From: Antilocapra americana
Taxonomy: Eukaryota; Chordata; Mammalia; Artiodactyla; Antilocapridae
Assembly (NCBI GenBank): GCA_007570785.1
Contig: ML661885.1
Span: forward strand, 35,352,924 to 35,416,923
DNA length: 64,000 nt
Direction: 5' to 3'
A program made the translations under genes and the position numbers. Positions within the stretch are counted from its first letter, which is position 1. The number at the start of each line of letters is the position of its first letter. This document shows, in pieces, positions 33,576 to 43,660 of this stretch. Below the pieces are notes generated by a model. The model did not search any database. It was not told the DNA's origin and was given only the letters and a program-made list of their open reading frames with translations.

Positions 33576-33779
33576 AGTCCCACATGGCTCAGTGGTAAAG
33601 AATTGCATCTGTCAATGCACGAGACACGGGAGATGTGGTTTCAATCCCTGGGTCAGGAATGTTCCCTGGAGAAGGAAATGGCAACCTGCTCCAGTATTCT
33701 TGTATGGAAAATTCCACGGATAGGGTAGCCTGAGGGCTGAAGTTCATGGGGTCGCAAAGAATTGGACATGACTGAGTGA

Positions 33780-33781
<2 letters not shown>
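33576..33781 (+). mobile_element. Bov-tA SINE, complete, with target-site duplication
   Basis: tggctcagtggtaaagaatt is an intact pol III box-A-like word in the tRNA head. The body ends gacatgactgagtgactcac and passes into a CA microsatellite. Perfect 12-base duplications on both sides show that the CA run was part of, or grew from, the SINE tail. Confidence 0.93.

Positions 33782-33828
<47 letters not shown>
33782..33828. repeat. (CA)n tail microsatellite
   Basis: An uninterrupted CA run forms the 3' tail of the Bov-tA. Confidence 0.96.
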
Positions 33829-33830
<2 letters not shown>

Positions 33831-33840
33831 GACCATATAA
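33829..33840 (+). repeat. Target-site duplication, right copy
   Basis: ctgaccatataa, identical to 33564-33575. Confidence 0.9.
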
Positions 33841-33959
33841 TTGGATCTTACAAACATTCTAGTAAAGATGTCCAAAAGCTAATAACTTTTAAAAAACATA
33901 ACCACAATACCACTATTACAAATAAAATTAATAGTTTCCTTAGTATTATCAAATATCCA

Positions 33960-34215
33960 GTCAGAGTGCTAATCCAATTATTTCATAAATGTCATTAATA
34001 TTGAGTAAGTTTTTTGAGGAGGGATGAGATAAAAAATCCAGATGAGGTTTATACATTATGATTGGTTGATATGTTTCTTTAGTATTTCCCCATCTGTAAG
34101 TTCCCTTTTTATCTCTCCCTCTTTCCACTACTTTGCAATTTATTTGCTGAAGAAACGAGGTCATTTGTCGTGTAGAGTTTCCTAGTCTGGAGCCGTGAAT
34201 TTTCGAGAACAAAAA
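33960..34215 (-). mobile_element. Possible ancient L1 3'-end fragment
   Basis: tgctgaagaaacgaggtcat then ttgtcgtgtagagtttcc matches a word pair common in old mammalian L1 3' regions. Family uncertain. Confidence 0.4.
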
Positions 34216-34440
34216 ATAGTAATAAGTGAGATGTGAATGCTCACAGTCTTGTACTTCTGGCCCCTAAGAGAAGCCTGACTTTGCTATATAAGTTCTTGGG
34301 GTTTTGTGCAACAGAACCGAGCTGTAAACAGGGAGCAATGGACTTGGGAAAACCCAGGAAGGAAAACTGGCCTCCAAAATTGGCAAGTATCCTTGCCCTG
34401 GTGAAGGGAAGAAAGAATGAAAGTGAAAGACAGAAAAGGA

Positions 34441-34656
34441 AAGAAAAGAAGCACTATCGCCAGCCCAGGTCTGATGCTTGATACAGGGTGCTCAGGGCTG
34501 GTGCACCGGGATGACCCAGAGAGAGGGAATCGGGAGGGAGGTGGGAGGGGGTCTGGAAGGGGAACACATGTATACCCATGGCAAATTCATGTCAATGTAT
34601 GGCAAAACCAACACGATAATGTAGAGAAATCTAAAAAAAAAAGAAAGGAAGCACTA
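34441..34656 (+). mobile_element. Young L1 3' end with its target duplication
   Basis: A 184-base 5'-truncated copy (34457-34640) starts at tcgccagcccaggtctgatg and ends in an A run. The flanks aagaaaagaagcacta (34441-34456) and aagaaaggaagcacta (34641-34656) match at 15 of 16 bases. Confidence 0.92.
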
Positions 34657-34667
34657 GGAGGCGCTTA
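34655..34667 (+). repeat. Target-site duplication of the inverted L1, left copy
   Basis: taggaggcgctta, repeated exactly at 36426-36438. Its first two bases are also the end of the previous L1's duplication. Confidence 0.9.
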
Positions 34668-35345
34668 TTTATTTATTTATTTTTAAATTTTCTTTACTTT
34701 ATTGTGTTGGTTTTGCCATACAATGACATGAAACTGCCATCGGTTTACATATGCTCCCCCTTCAGAACCCCCCTCCCTCCTCCCTCCCGATTCCCTCCCA
34801 GGGGGAGGGNNNNNNNNNNNNNNNNNNNNNNNNNNNNNNNNNNNNNNNNNNNNNNNNNNNNNNNNNNNNNNNNNNNNNNNNNNNNNNNNNNNNNNNNNNN
34901 NNNNNNNNNNNNNNNNNNNNNNNNNNNNNNNNNNNNNNNNNNNNNNNNNNNNNNNNNNNNNNNNNNNNNNNNNNNNNNNNNNNNNNNNNNNNNNNNNNNN
35001 NNNNNNNNNNNNNNNNNNNNNNNNNNNNNNNNNNNNNNNNNNNNNNNNNNNNNNNNNNNNNNNNNNNNNNNNNNNNNNNNNNNNNNNNNNNNNNNNNNNN
35101 NNNNNNNNNNNNNNNNNNNNNNNNNNNNNNNNNNNNNNNNNNNNNNNNNNNNNNNNNNNNNNNNNNNNNNNNNNNNNNNNNNNNNNNNNNNNNNNNNNNN
35201 NNNNNNNNNTGTTCTAGTTTCATTCTTTTACAAGTGGCTGTCCAGTTTTCCCAGCACCACTTGTTAAAGAGGTTGTCTTTTCTCCATTGTATATTCATGC
35301 CTCCTTTGTCAAAGATAAGGTGTCCATAGATGCGTGGATTTGCTA
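34668..35345 (-). mobile_element. L1 3' segment of a twin-primed insertion, containing an assembly gap
   Basis: The left end is a T/TTTA-rich tail complement, then the L1 3' UTR in reverse (tgtgttggttttgccataca to the C-rich tract). After the N run, 35210-35343 encodes on the minus strand [16 protein letters not shown] and [10 protein letters not shown] from the distal part of ORF2. Confidence 0.92.
34810..35209. other. Assembly gap, exactly 400 N
   Basis: The gap lies inside the L1, between its 3' UTR G-rich tract and codons roughly 900 and above of ORF2. The round size suggests a placeholder. Protein calls across it are meaningless. Confidence 0.99.
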
Positions 35346-36425
35346 GAATCCTTAACAAAATTCTAGCAAATAGAATCCAACAACACATTAAAAAGATCAT
35401 ACATCATGATCAAGTAGGCTTTATCCCAGGGATGCAAGGATTCTTCAATATTCGCAAATCAATCAATGTTATACACCACATTAACAAATTAAAAAATAAA
35501 AACCACATGATTATCTCAATAGATGCAGAGAAAGCCTTTGTCAAAATTCAACATCCATTTATGATAAAAACCCTCCAAAAAGCAGGAATAGAAGGAACAT
35601 ACCTCAACATAATAAAAGCTATATATGACAAACCCACAGCAAACATTATCCTCAATGGTGAAAAACTGAAAGCATTTCCCCTGAAGTCAGGAACAAGACA
35701 AGGGTGCCCACTCTCACCACTACTATTCAACATAGTTTTGGAAGTCTTGGCCACAGCAATCAGAGCAGATAAAGAAATAAAAGGGATCCAGATTGGAAAA
35801 GAAGAAGTAAAACTCTCTCTGTTTGCAGATGACATAATCCGCTACATAGAAAGCCCTAAAGACTCTACCAGAAAATTACTAGAGCTAATCAGTGAATATA
35901 GTAGTTTCAGGATACAAAATCAACACACAGAGATCCCTGGCATTCCTATACACTAACAATGAGAAAACAGAAAGAGAAATTAAGGAAAGAATTCCATTTG
36001 CATTCGAAACAAAAAGAATAAAATACTTAGGAGTATTTCTACCTAAAGAAACAAAAGACTTGTATATAGAAAACTATAAAACACTGATGAAAGAAATCAA
36101 AGAGGACACAAATAGATGGAGAAATATACTGTGTTCGTGGATTGGAAGAATCAATATAGTGAAACTGAGTATACTACCCAAAGCAATCTATAGATTCAAT
36201 GCAATTCCTATCAAGCTACCAGAGGTCTTTTTCAGAGAATTAGAACAAATAACTTCACAATTTGTATGGAAATACAAAAAACCTCGTATAGCCAAAGCAA
36301 TCTTGAGAAAGAAGAATGGAACTGGAGGAATCAACCTACCTAACTTTAGGCTATACTACAAATCTACAGTCATTAAGACAGTATGGTACTGGCACAAAGA
36401 CAGAAAATAGATCAATGGAACAAAA
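35346..36425 (+). mobile_element. L1 5' segment, inverted, of the twin-primed insertion
   Basis: It joins the minus-strand half at about 35345 and ends at the right target duplication. It covers ORF2 from about codon 541 ([10 protein letters not shown]) to WYWHKDRK. The consensus order continues, with a loss of only a few codons, in the minus-strand half. Confidence 0.92.
35350..36410 (+). pseudogene. L1 ORF2 reverse-transcriptase fragment, frameshifted
   Basis: The first frame runs to 35956 and includes motif A SIDAEKAF (with V replacing the D that normally follows at AFDKIQ), the [11 protein letters not shown] region and motif C FADD. Near 35900 a loss of two bases (tatagtagtttcagg where tatagtaaagtttcagg is expected) moves the frame. 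The second frame, 35892-36410, continues with [19 protein letters not shown] and ends [17 protein letters not shown] before a stop. Compared with the ORF2 at 1-2267 this is the same L1 type, but broken and lacking endonuclease. Confidence 0.9.
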
Positions 36426-36438
36426 TAGGAGGCGCTTA
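36426..36438 (+). repeat. Target-site duplication of the inverted L1, right copy
   Basis: taggaggcgctta, identical to 34655-34667. Confidence 0.9.
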
Positions 36439-36853
36439 ATCTGAGGCTGTGAGCAGCTGTAGACTGACAGTTAAAATTGGGAGAGAAAGAGATTTGGAGG
36501 GATAGCTGATATTTCTATGGAAAAGGTTAAGGTCATAGAAATAAAGACTATAAAATTTTTTTAATGTAAATTAAATACATGCTAATCATCTCACCCTGAA
36601 CCTTTTGGGCTGGTTTTGTTTTGTTTTGCTTTTTTTTTTAAAAAAACCAAGGAAACATTGGACTTTTATTTGTGATGTTTTTCATCATCATTTAAAATGG
36701 AAGAAACTGGGTTATGTGGGGTCTCAATCACCTTTCTTTGATTCATTTATTTAGGTTCCTAACCCAGAAGGCAGGCCAGAATGGTGTGTCCTGTTCACCC
36801 TCAACCCACCCACGGTAGCTGGAATCAGTGATCCTTAACCTTTTCCCTAATTC
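36439..36853. other. Unassigned DNA
   Basis: It holds only an impure T/A homopolymer patch at about 36618-36648. Confidence 0.55.
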
Positions 36854-36866
36854 CACCCTATTCAGT
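36854..36866 (+). repeat. Target-site duplication of BovB, left copy
   Basis: caccctattcagt, repeated exactly at 38489-38501. Confidence 0.9.
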
Positions 36867-38389
36867 TCAGTTGCTCAGTTGTGTCCGACTGTTTGCAACC
36901 CCATGGATTGCAGCAAGACACGCCTCCCTGTCCATCACCAACTCCCCGAGTTTACTCAGACTCATTTCCACTGAGTTGGTGATGTCATCCAACCATCTTA
37001 TACCCTGTTGTCCCCTTCTCCTCCTACCCTCAATCTTTCCCAGCATCAGGGTCTTTTCAAATCAGTCAGTTATTCACATCAGGGGGCCAAAGTATTGGAG
37101 TTTCAGCTTCAGCATCAGTCCTTCCAATGAACACCCAGGACTGATCTCCTTTAGGATTGACTTGTTGGACCTCCTTGCAGTCCAAGGGACTCTCAAGAGT
37201 CTTCTCCAACACCACAGTTCAAAAGCATCAATTCTTCGGCGCTCAATTTTATTTATCGTGCAACTCTCACACCCATACATGACTACTGGAAAAACCATAG
37301 CTTTGACTAGATGGACCTTTGTTGGCAAAGTAATGTCTCTGCTTTTTAATATGCTGTTTAGGTTGGTCATAGCTTTTCTCCCAAAGAGCAAGTATCTTTT
37401 AATTTAATGGCTGCAATCATCACAATCTGCAGTGATTTTGGAGCCCAAGAAAAGAAAGTCTTTCACTGTTTCCATTGTTTCTCCATCTATTTGCCATGAA
37501 GCGATGGGACCAGATGCCATGATCTTAGTTTTTTGAATGTTGAGTTTTAAGCCATATTTTTCTCTCTTCCCTTTCACTTTCATCAAGAGGCTCTTTAGTT
37601 CTTCTTCACTTTCAGCAATAAGGGTGGTGTCATCTGCATATCTGAGGTTATTGATATTTCTCCCGGCAATCTTGATTCCAGCTTGTGCTTCATCCAGTCC
37701 AGCATTTCACATGATGTTCTCTGCATATAAGTTAAATAAGCAAGGTGACAATATACAGCCTGACATACTCCTTTTCCTATTTGGAACCAGGCTGTTTTTC
37801 CATGCCCAGTTCTAACTGTTGCTTCTTGACCTGCATACAGATTTCTCAAGAGGCAGGTCAGGTAGTCTGGTATTCCCATCTCTTTTAGAATTTCCCACAG
37901 TTTACTGTGATCCACATAGTCAAAGGCTTTGGCATAGTCAATAAAGCAGAAATAGATATTTTTCTGGAACTCTCTTGCTTTTTCAATGATATTGGCAATT
38001 TGATCTCTGGTTCCTCTGCCTTTTCTAAATCCAGCTTGAACATCTGGAATTTCATGGTTCATGTACTGTTGAAGCCTGGCTTGGAGAATTTTGAACATTA
38101 CTTTGCTAGCGTGTGAGATGAGTGCAATTGTGTAGTAGTTTGAGCTTTCTTTGGCATTGCCTTTCTTTGGGATTGGAATGAAAATTGACCTTTTCCAGTC
38201 CTGTGGCCACTGCTGAGTTTTCTAAATTTGCTGGCATATTGAGTGCAGCACTTTCTCAACATCACCTTTTAGGATTTGAAATGGCTCAACTGGAATTCCA
38301 TTACCCCTTCTAGCTTTGTTTGTAGTGATGCTTCCTAAGGCCCACATGACTTTGCATTCCAGGATGTCTGGCTCTAGATGAGTGATGTA
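36867..38389 (-). mobile_element. BovB (RTE) LINE, 3' segment of a twin-primed insertion
   Basis: The BovB 3' end is at the left (cagttgctcagttgtgtccg) and the element reads rightward into upstream sequence as far as the YITHLEPDILECKV region. It then joins at about 38390 a short inverted piece. Confidence 0.93.
37074..38340 (-). pseudogene. BovB reverse transcriptase, broken
   Basis: In coding order there is a segment with HSICQQI that meets a stop near 38222. Next comes 38098-37595 with AGFRKGRGTRDQIAN, motif A FIDYAKAFD and NLYAGQEATV. Then 37586-37404 carries YGLKLNIQKTKIMASGP, and 37391-37074 carries KAMVFPVVMYGCESCT and FELWCWRRLLRVPWTARRSN. At least three frame breaks separate these pieces, including a short loss where QIANIRWIIEKAREF is shortened to QIANIIEKAREF. 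There is no endonuclease domain. Confidence 0.87.
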
Positions 38390-38488
38390 ACTAACAGAGG
38401 TGGAAGATATTAAGAAGAGGTGGCAAGAATACCCAGAAGAGCTGTACAAAAGAGATCTTAATGACCCAGATAACTACAATGGTGTGAT
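38390..38488 (+). mobile_element. BovB inverted 5' segment of the same insertion
   Basis: gcaagaatacccagaagagc, then tcttaatgacccagataact, is the BovB sequence lying immediately upstream of where the minus-strand part stops, but on the opposite strand. It ends against the right target duplication. Confidence 0.88.
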
Positions 38489-38501
38489 CACCCTATTCAG
38501 T
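38489..38501 (+). repeat. Target-site duplication of BovB, right copy
   Basis: caccctattcagt, identical to 36854-36866. Confidence 0.9.
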
Positions 38502-39399
38502 AGGGCCCATGTCAGTTGCTATGCTTTTGGTTGCAGGCAAAAAGATCCCTAACTCAAAGTGATAAAAATAAATCAAAGTTATAGTGCCATATAGCAAGGA
38601 GGTCTGAGGTAGGGCAGGTTATTTAAATATCTTCAATAAGTTTTATCCCAAATATGCCCTCCTTACTCCTTTCATGGTCATAAGGTGATTGTAACAGTTC
38701 AAATAATCAAATCTTCACCAAACTATCCAGAGGCAAGAAATAATAACTTTTCTTTTTTGTTGTTTCTCTTCATGAACAAAAATTCTTTTCCAAAAATCAT
38801 AGCTCCTTTATGCATCTTCCCCTTTTGACTCATTTTCCAGAACTGGATGCCGTGACTCATTCTAAGACAATCACTGGCAAAGGGACATAGAATTACCCTG
38901 GTTTCACTGGCTTGGATTAATCAAGACCCACACTTCTGAGGGGATTCTGACACCTTCTGTGAGCACAAAGTCATGTAGAGAGCAGAAAAGAGGTCTGTCT
39001 TTATGGAAGACTGAGGTGGGGGGATTCATTTGTTAAGGCATCCAAGAGTGTCTGTCATGGGTCTTACCACCAAAGAAGCCCAGCTTTACATATCTTAAAA
39101 CTATAAAGTCTAAAACATTTTATTTATGGGAATGAAGTTGATTGAAGAGATAATGAAATGCCCTTCACATTTATCAGAGCAGTACATTGGGTGATATGCC
39201 TAGGGAAGGCATATTTTAGCCTGGGAGGTAGGAAGTTTCTGCTTTTTCTGAACTGGGCTAACAGGAGAGAAGGCAAAATTAAGATTAAAGAGATGCTTCT
39301 CATGACATCATCGTGCCTCAGCATGGCAGGGATTCAAAATAGTGTGATGAGAAACAGAGGGGGCACATTTGAGTGAAATATCTATAGATATAGATACCT
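38502..39399. other. Mostly unassigned; possible old repeat at 38505-38960
   Basis: cagttgctatgcttttggtt and caatcactggcaaagggaca, then gcttggattaatcaagaccc, recall an old mammalian repeat, family not named. Nothing gene-like is seen. Confidence 0.38.
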
Positions 39400-39607
39400 A
39401 TCTAGAATAGTGGTCCCCAACCTTTTTAGCACCAGGGGTCCATTTTGTGGAAGACAATTTTTCCATGGACCAGGGAGGAAGAGTGGTTTGGGGATGATTC
39501 AAGCACATGGCTTTTATTGTACAGTTTATTTCTATTATTATTTCATAAACTCCACTTCAGATCATCAGGCATTGAGATCCTGGAGGTTGGGGATCTCTGT
39601 CTTGGAA
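39400..39607 (+). mobile_element. MER1-type hAT-Charlie non-autonomous DNA transposon
   Basis: The inverted ends are tagtggtccccaacc (39408-39422) and ggttggggatctctg (39585-39599). The interior (gcaccaggggtcc, ggaagacaatttttccatgg, gggatgattcaagcacatgg) follows MER1. Flanking octamers atctagaa and tcttggaa agree at 6 of 8; the left one fits the NTCTAGAN preference of hAT-Charlie. Confidence 0.85.
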
Positions 39608-42112
39608 CCTTGGTATAATGATTAGCAGTTGAATAGGATAGAGAGCAAGTAGAGAAAAGGAGAAACTGACCCTTCAGTGCAGCTGTCCAGAAGATTTCTC
39701 AGGGGAGGCGGCAAGGGAGAAGGAAGCAAGTTTTGACAAATAGGCTTGACCATGTAGGCCTCTGGAGTCCAAAACCAAGTTTAACATTTTTCATTCACTC
39801 ATTCATTCAACAAATATCCCAGACTCATCATATTATTCCTTCCCCTCTACCTATGTTCAGTCTTGTTTGCATAGATGAACACAGGACTATTTCTGTTGGA
39901 GCAAGGAAGATACTTATATCTAACTATTCTCTATGTATAGCACTCATTATCTCTTTGGTTCTGGGTGAATCATATTCTGAGACAGTTCTATTTCCTTTCT
40001 TCACTGAAGTATTCAGATGTACTAAATAAGATCATTTCTTTCTCTCTCTCTCTCTCTTTTTCTTCCCATGCTACAGGCTTTCCCTGGATATATTCACCCA
40101 ATCCCAGTCTTTAAACTCCATTTCCTCACTGATGACTTTCATACTGGTATGTTTAATCCAAATTTCTTTCCCATTTATTAAGCCCTAAAACCATTTGCTA
40201 AGTAAACATGTATACCTGAAAATCTCATAGGCTTCTCATAATCTCCATCTCCAGCCAAAATGGATCTGTATTTGCCCCCTACTTGATTCTTCTCATGTAG
40301 ACAATATAAAATATTCATTAACTCATTTAGCCTACCGAACTTCATGCTAGATTATTTGAGTAATCAAATGATACATATGAAATACTTCCCTTAAGATCTT
40401 ACTCCTCAATTTTCACCTTCTAATGAAAAAAGAAAAGTAAGAGAAATTAGTGATAACTCTCTTCCTTGTTTTCTAAAATTCTGTGTTCTTGCCAACATAT
40501 TTAAAAGGGCATATGTTTTAATTAGTGTAGGCTTAAAAAAAATAACACCTCTGCTTTTATTTCAACAGAAATGGTTTAAGTAAGTAATTGAGGTTATGCC
40601 AAATAAATGAAGTAAATTACTTAAAAGATAAAATGGCATGATGAAGTAATGTTATTTTTATCAAGATGATTGGTATGATTAGTGGTGACCTTGAAAACAT
40701 TCATAAAGGTTTTAAATTGGCATAAATTAGGGAGACAAGATGGAGAAAGCAATGGCTCATCCATGTTAAGCAGAAAAATATCTTAACAAGAGGAGAATTC
40801 AAGTAGGCAAAACATGAATTCAGAAAGAAGACTTTTTGATCACATAATCTGCTTTTAGGGAATCAGCCTACTTTCTCATCTAACAAAATTTTTCATGATG
40901 ATATGATATGAAAGACAGTATTCTCTGTTATTCCTGGGTATAAAAAGTTCCTATAATTTCTTAATGAAGATGACTTGCAAATAATGCCTAAATTATGATT
41001 TCGGGGAAATGGCTTTACAGATATGGGTTAGTGATAATCACAGTGCAGATGAAAGTAAAATGTGTAATGTGACTAAATAATAAAGACTAAGAAAAAAGTT
41101 AGTGCTTACGATGACAGTTTAAAGAACAGAGTCTGCCCTCTAAGCAGGTTAGAAATGAGTAGGGAAATGTGTCATAATCACAAACCACTTCTGTACAAAG
41201 CAAATATTGATAAGTTCTCAAAATATAAACAGAGGTATGAGAATTCAAGTAAAGGTTCAGATTTAACAGTTAACAAAGAGTCTTCATGGAAAAGAGCCAG
41301 GTGGTCAGGGTCATCAAAGTGAGCTGAGTAACTACCACAGGCCAGATATGGACATTTCTGTTAGATCTTGCTGCTGGTTCTTGGGGTGCCAGGTGGGATG
41401 CAGGAGCAAATTGAATATTTGGTCTGGACAGTATGCAATACAAGTTGTGAGGTAGCAAATACCAACTGGTTTTGAATCTAAGGGCTAGGTGATAAATGAG
41501 GGTCATGTGCAAGGGACAAAAATTGGAGAAATGAGCATGAAGTATGAGAGTAAGGTGATTAAAAAAAAAGCTAAATAGAATTCTCATTGGATCCCTATGT
41601 GAGTTTATATAACTGAGTTGGGTTTATTTAAAGAAGTCCACATTCTTCACACATCCCTCCGTAATGCTGACTTTCAAATCTTCTATATTCTTACTATTTT
41701 TTGCCCATTTATCAATTACTGATGTAACTTTATTAAACTGTCTTGTTGGCAGTGGATTTTTTTCTTATAATTTCAACTATATTTACTTTGTTTTCTGAAA
41801 CTAGTAGGAGAGTACAAGTTCAAAATTCTTATGTGTTCTTGGTGGTACACATTTTGTCCTCATGTGATCTACTTTTATTCCTAATAAATCCTTCTGAACT
41901 CATATTTTTGTCTTTCATTTCAACCTTTCTATATTCCAAGTGTGTCTGTAAAAATGCAGGTAATAAGCTGCTTACTAAAGAGTCAATGCTCTTTTTACTC
42001 AATGAATGTCACCATTTATTCTGATTACATACATGTTTGGAAGTTTTTTCCACTATCCCTTTTGTTCTTTACTTACTACGCTTTTTCCTATTTTTTCTTT
42101 GCCATGCTTTGT
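39608..42112. other. Mostly unassigned 2.5 kb; L2-like patch at 39785-39830, (CT)n at 40036-40063
   Basis: cattcactcattcattcaac then aaatatcc is an L2-like end. The rest is AT-rich with no recognised element. Confidence 0.48.
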
Positions 42113-42465
42113 CTTATGTAGATTTTTAAAAATACTGGATATAACTGACATTTAACATTAGTTTCAGGAATACAATATAATACATGTGTGTATTTAGAGA
42201 TGACCACCACAGAGTCTAGTTAACATCCATCACCACACAATAAATTATTTTCTTTTGTTGAAAACTAAGATCTATACTCTCTTAGAACCATTCAAATATA
42301 GGATATGTATTGTTAACTGTATTCACCACACTGTATATTACTTCCCTAGGATTTAATTATCTTATTAGGAAGTTTGTACCTTTTAACCACCTCAACCTAT
42401 TTCAACCACCACCCTTCACTTCTGCAAACAACCATCTGTTCACTGTATCTGAGGTCATTTAAAAA
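42113..42465 (-). mobile_element. Ancient L1 3' UTR
   Basis: In plus reading: actgacatttaacattagtt, gagatgaccaccacagagtc, tagttaacatccatcaccac, aagtttgtaccttttaacca. This is the reverse of an old L1MA/M 3' UTR. Confidence 0.75.
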
Positions 42466-43147
42466 AAATACTCACATGTAATATGATACAGTAAAAAAAG
42501 AAATAAAATAAAGAAATCCACTGAGGATTGGTCAGAGGTCTGTTTAAGAAAAAAAGGGCATAAAACAGAATGTAGATTTGGAGAAAGACTTGACTAATGT
42601 AGAAAAACACAGCAGGGTCATTTTGACTGACGTTTAGGGCTGGTTTAGATAAAGAGATATTCAGACAAGAACTTGAAGGAATTGAGGCATTTAGATGTTA
42701 TGAGGAGGAAGAGGAGCCAGAAAAGAATCAAGCAGTGGCCAAATCTTACAGGAACACTAAGAGATAGACAGTTGGGAAAAATGACTTTTGAACTACCAGC
42801 TACACCAAAGAAAAAAGGTAAATATCAAAGTGGAATTGCTACCACTGCGGATGCACATAAGCATAATAATTGATAACACAACTCTCTAACTACAGTTACA
42901 ACTGGAATCATTGTGATATTAGCACATGTTTTATTTTTGACAATTTAAAAAATACAGAGGGAGTTGTTTTTGTGATTAAACTCATTTGTTTTGAAAATGC
43001 TTACTTAGAAACTTGGTATCTTAGACAAAAATGACAAGTGCTTATTTCCCTGGAGCTCCTAGCTGGGTTAGAGTCGTTCAGAATCAAAACACAGGGCTGG
43101 AAAAGAACCACGGGGGATAAATTTCAACATGAGGTCTTTCGTTAGGG
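42466..43147. other. Unassigned DNA
   Basis: No recognisable repeat or coding signal. Confidence 0.5.
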
Positions 43148-43660
43148 ATAGTGTTCTAGCTGTCTAATGCTGCATCACACCCTTCAAAATTTAGTGTTTA
43201 TAACAACTGCCATTTTATTGTTTCTCATGATTCTGCAGGTTGCCTGGCTTAGCTGGGTGGTCCTGCTCTGTATGAGACTGGCTGGGCATACAGTCATCTG
43301 AGGAGTCCAACAAATGCAATGTTCAAGGTTTCTTACTCATGGGACTGCAAGTTAATGCTGGCTTTTAGGTGAGTGCTCACTTGGGGCTCTCAAGTGACAC
43401 ACTCACATGTGCCCTTCCACGAGTCTTGAGCATCTCAGAGGATGGTTACTGGACACTGAGGTGAAGTGTCCTAGGAGCCAGCATTCCAAGGGGGAGGAAG
43501 CAGAATCAGCTACCTTCCTAAAGAACAGCTTAGACTAACACACTCTGTCACTTCTGCCACTCTAGAGTTGAGCCAGATTCACACAGAGGAGAAATCAAGT
43601 TCACTGCTCAATGAGGACCATGGGAAAGAATTTGCAGCTAACCCGAACACAGCAAGTATA
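43148..43660 (-). mobile_element. MLT1-type (ERVL-MaLR) LTR
   Basis: In plus reading it begins with the reverse of the MaLR 3' end (ctgcatcacacccttcaaaa then tttagtg), continues with tgtttctcatgattctgcag and ggcttagctgggtggtcctg, and ends near gggaaagaatttgcagct. Confidence 0.63.

Noticed and set aside
33576..33660. tRNA-like sequence with a box-A-like word
   Set aside because: It is the tRNA-Glu-derived head of a Bov-tA SINE. It lacks a cloverleaf fold and is not a tRNA gene.
34704..35400. Long open frames spanning the N run
   Set aside because: They are open only because N positions were read as unknown residues.
36871..37407. 178-codon plus frame
   Set aside because: Antisense shadow of the minus-strand BovB reverse transcriptase region.
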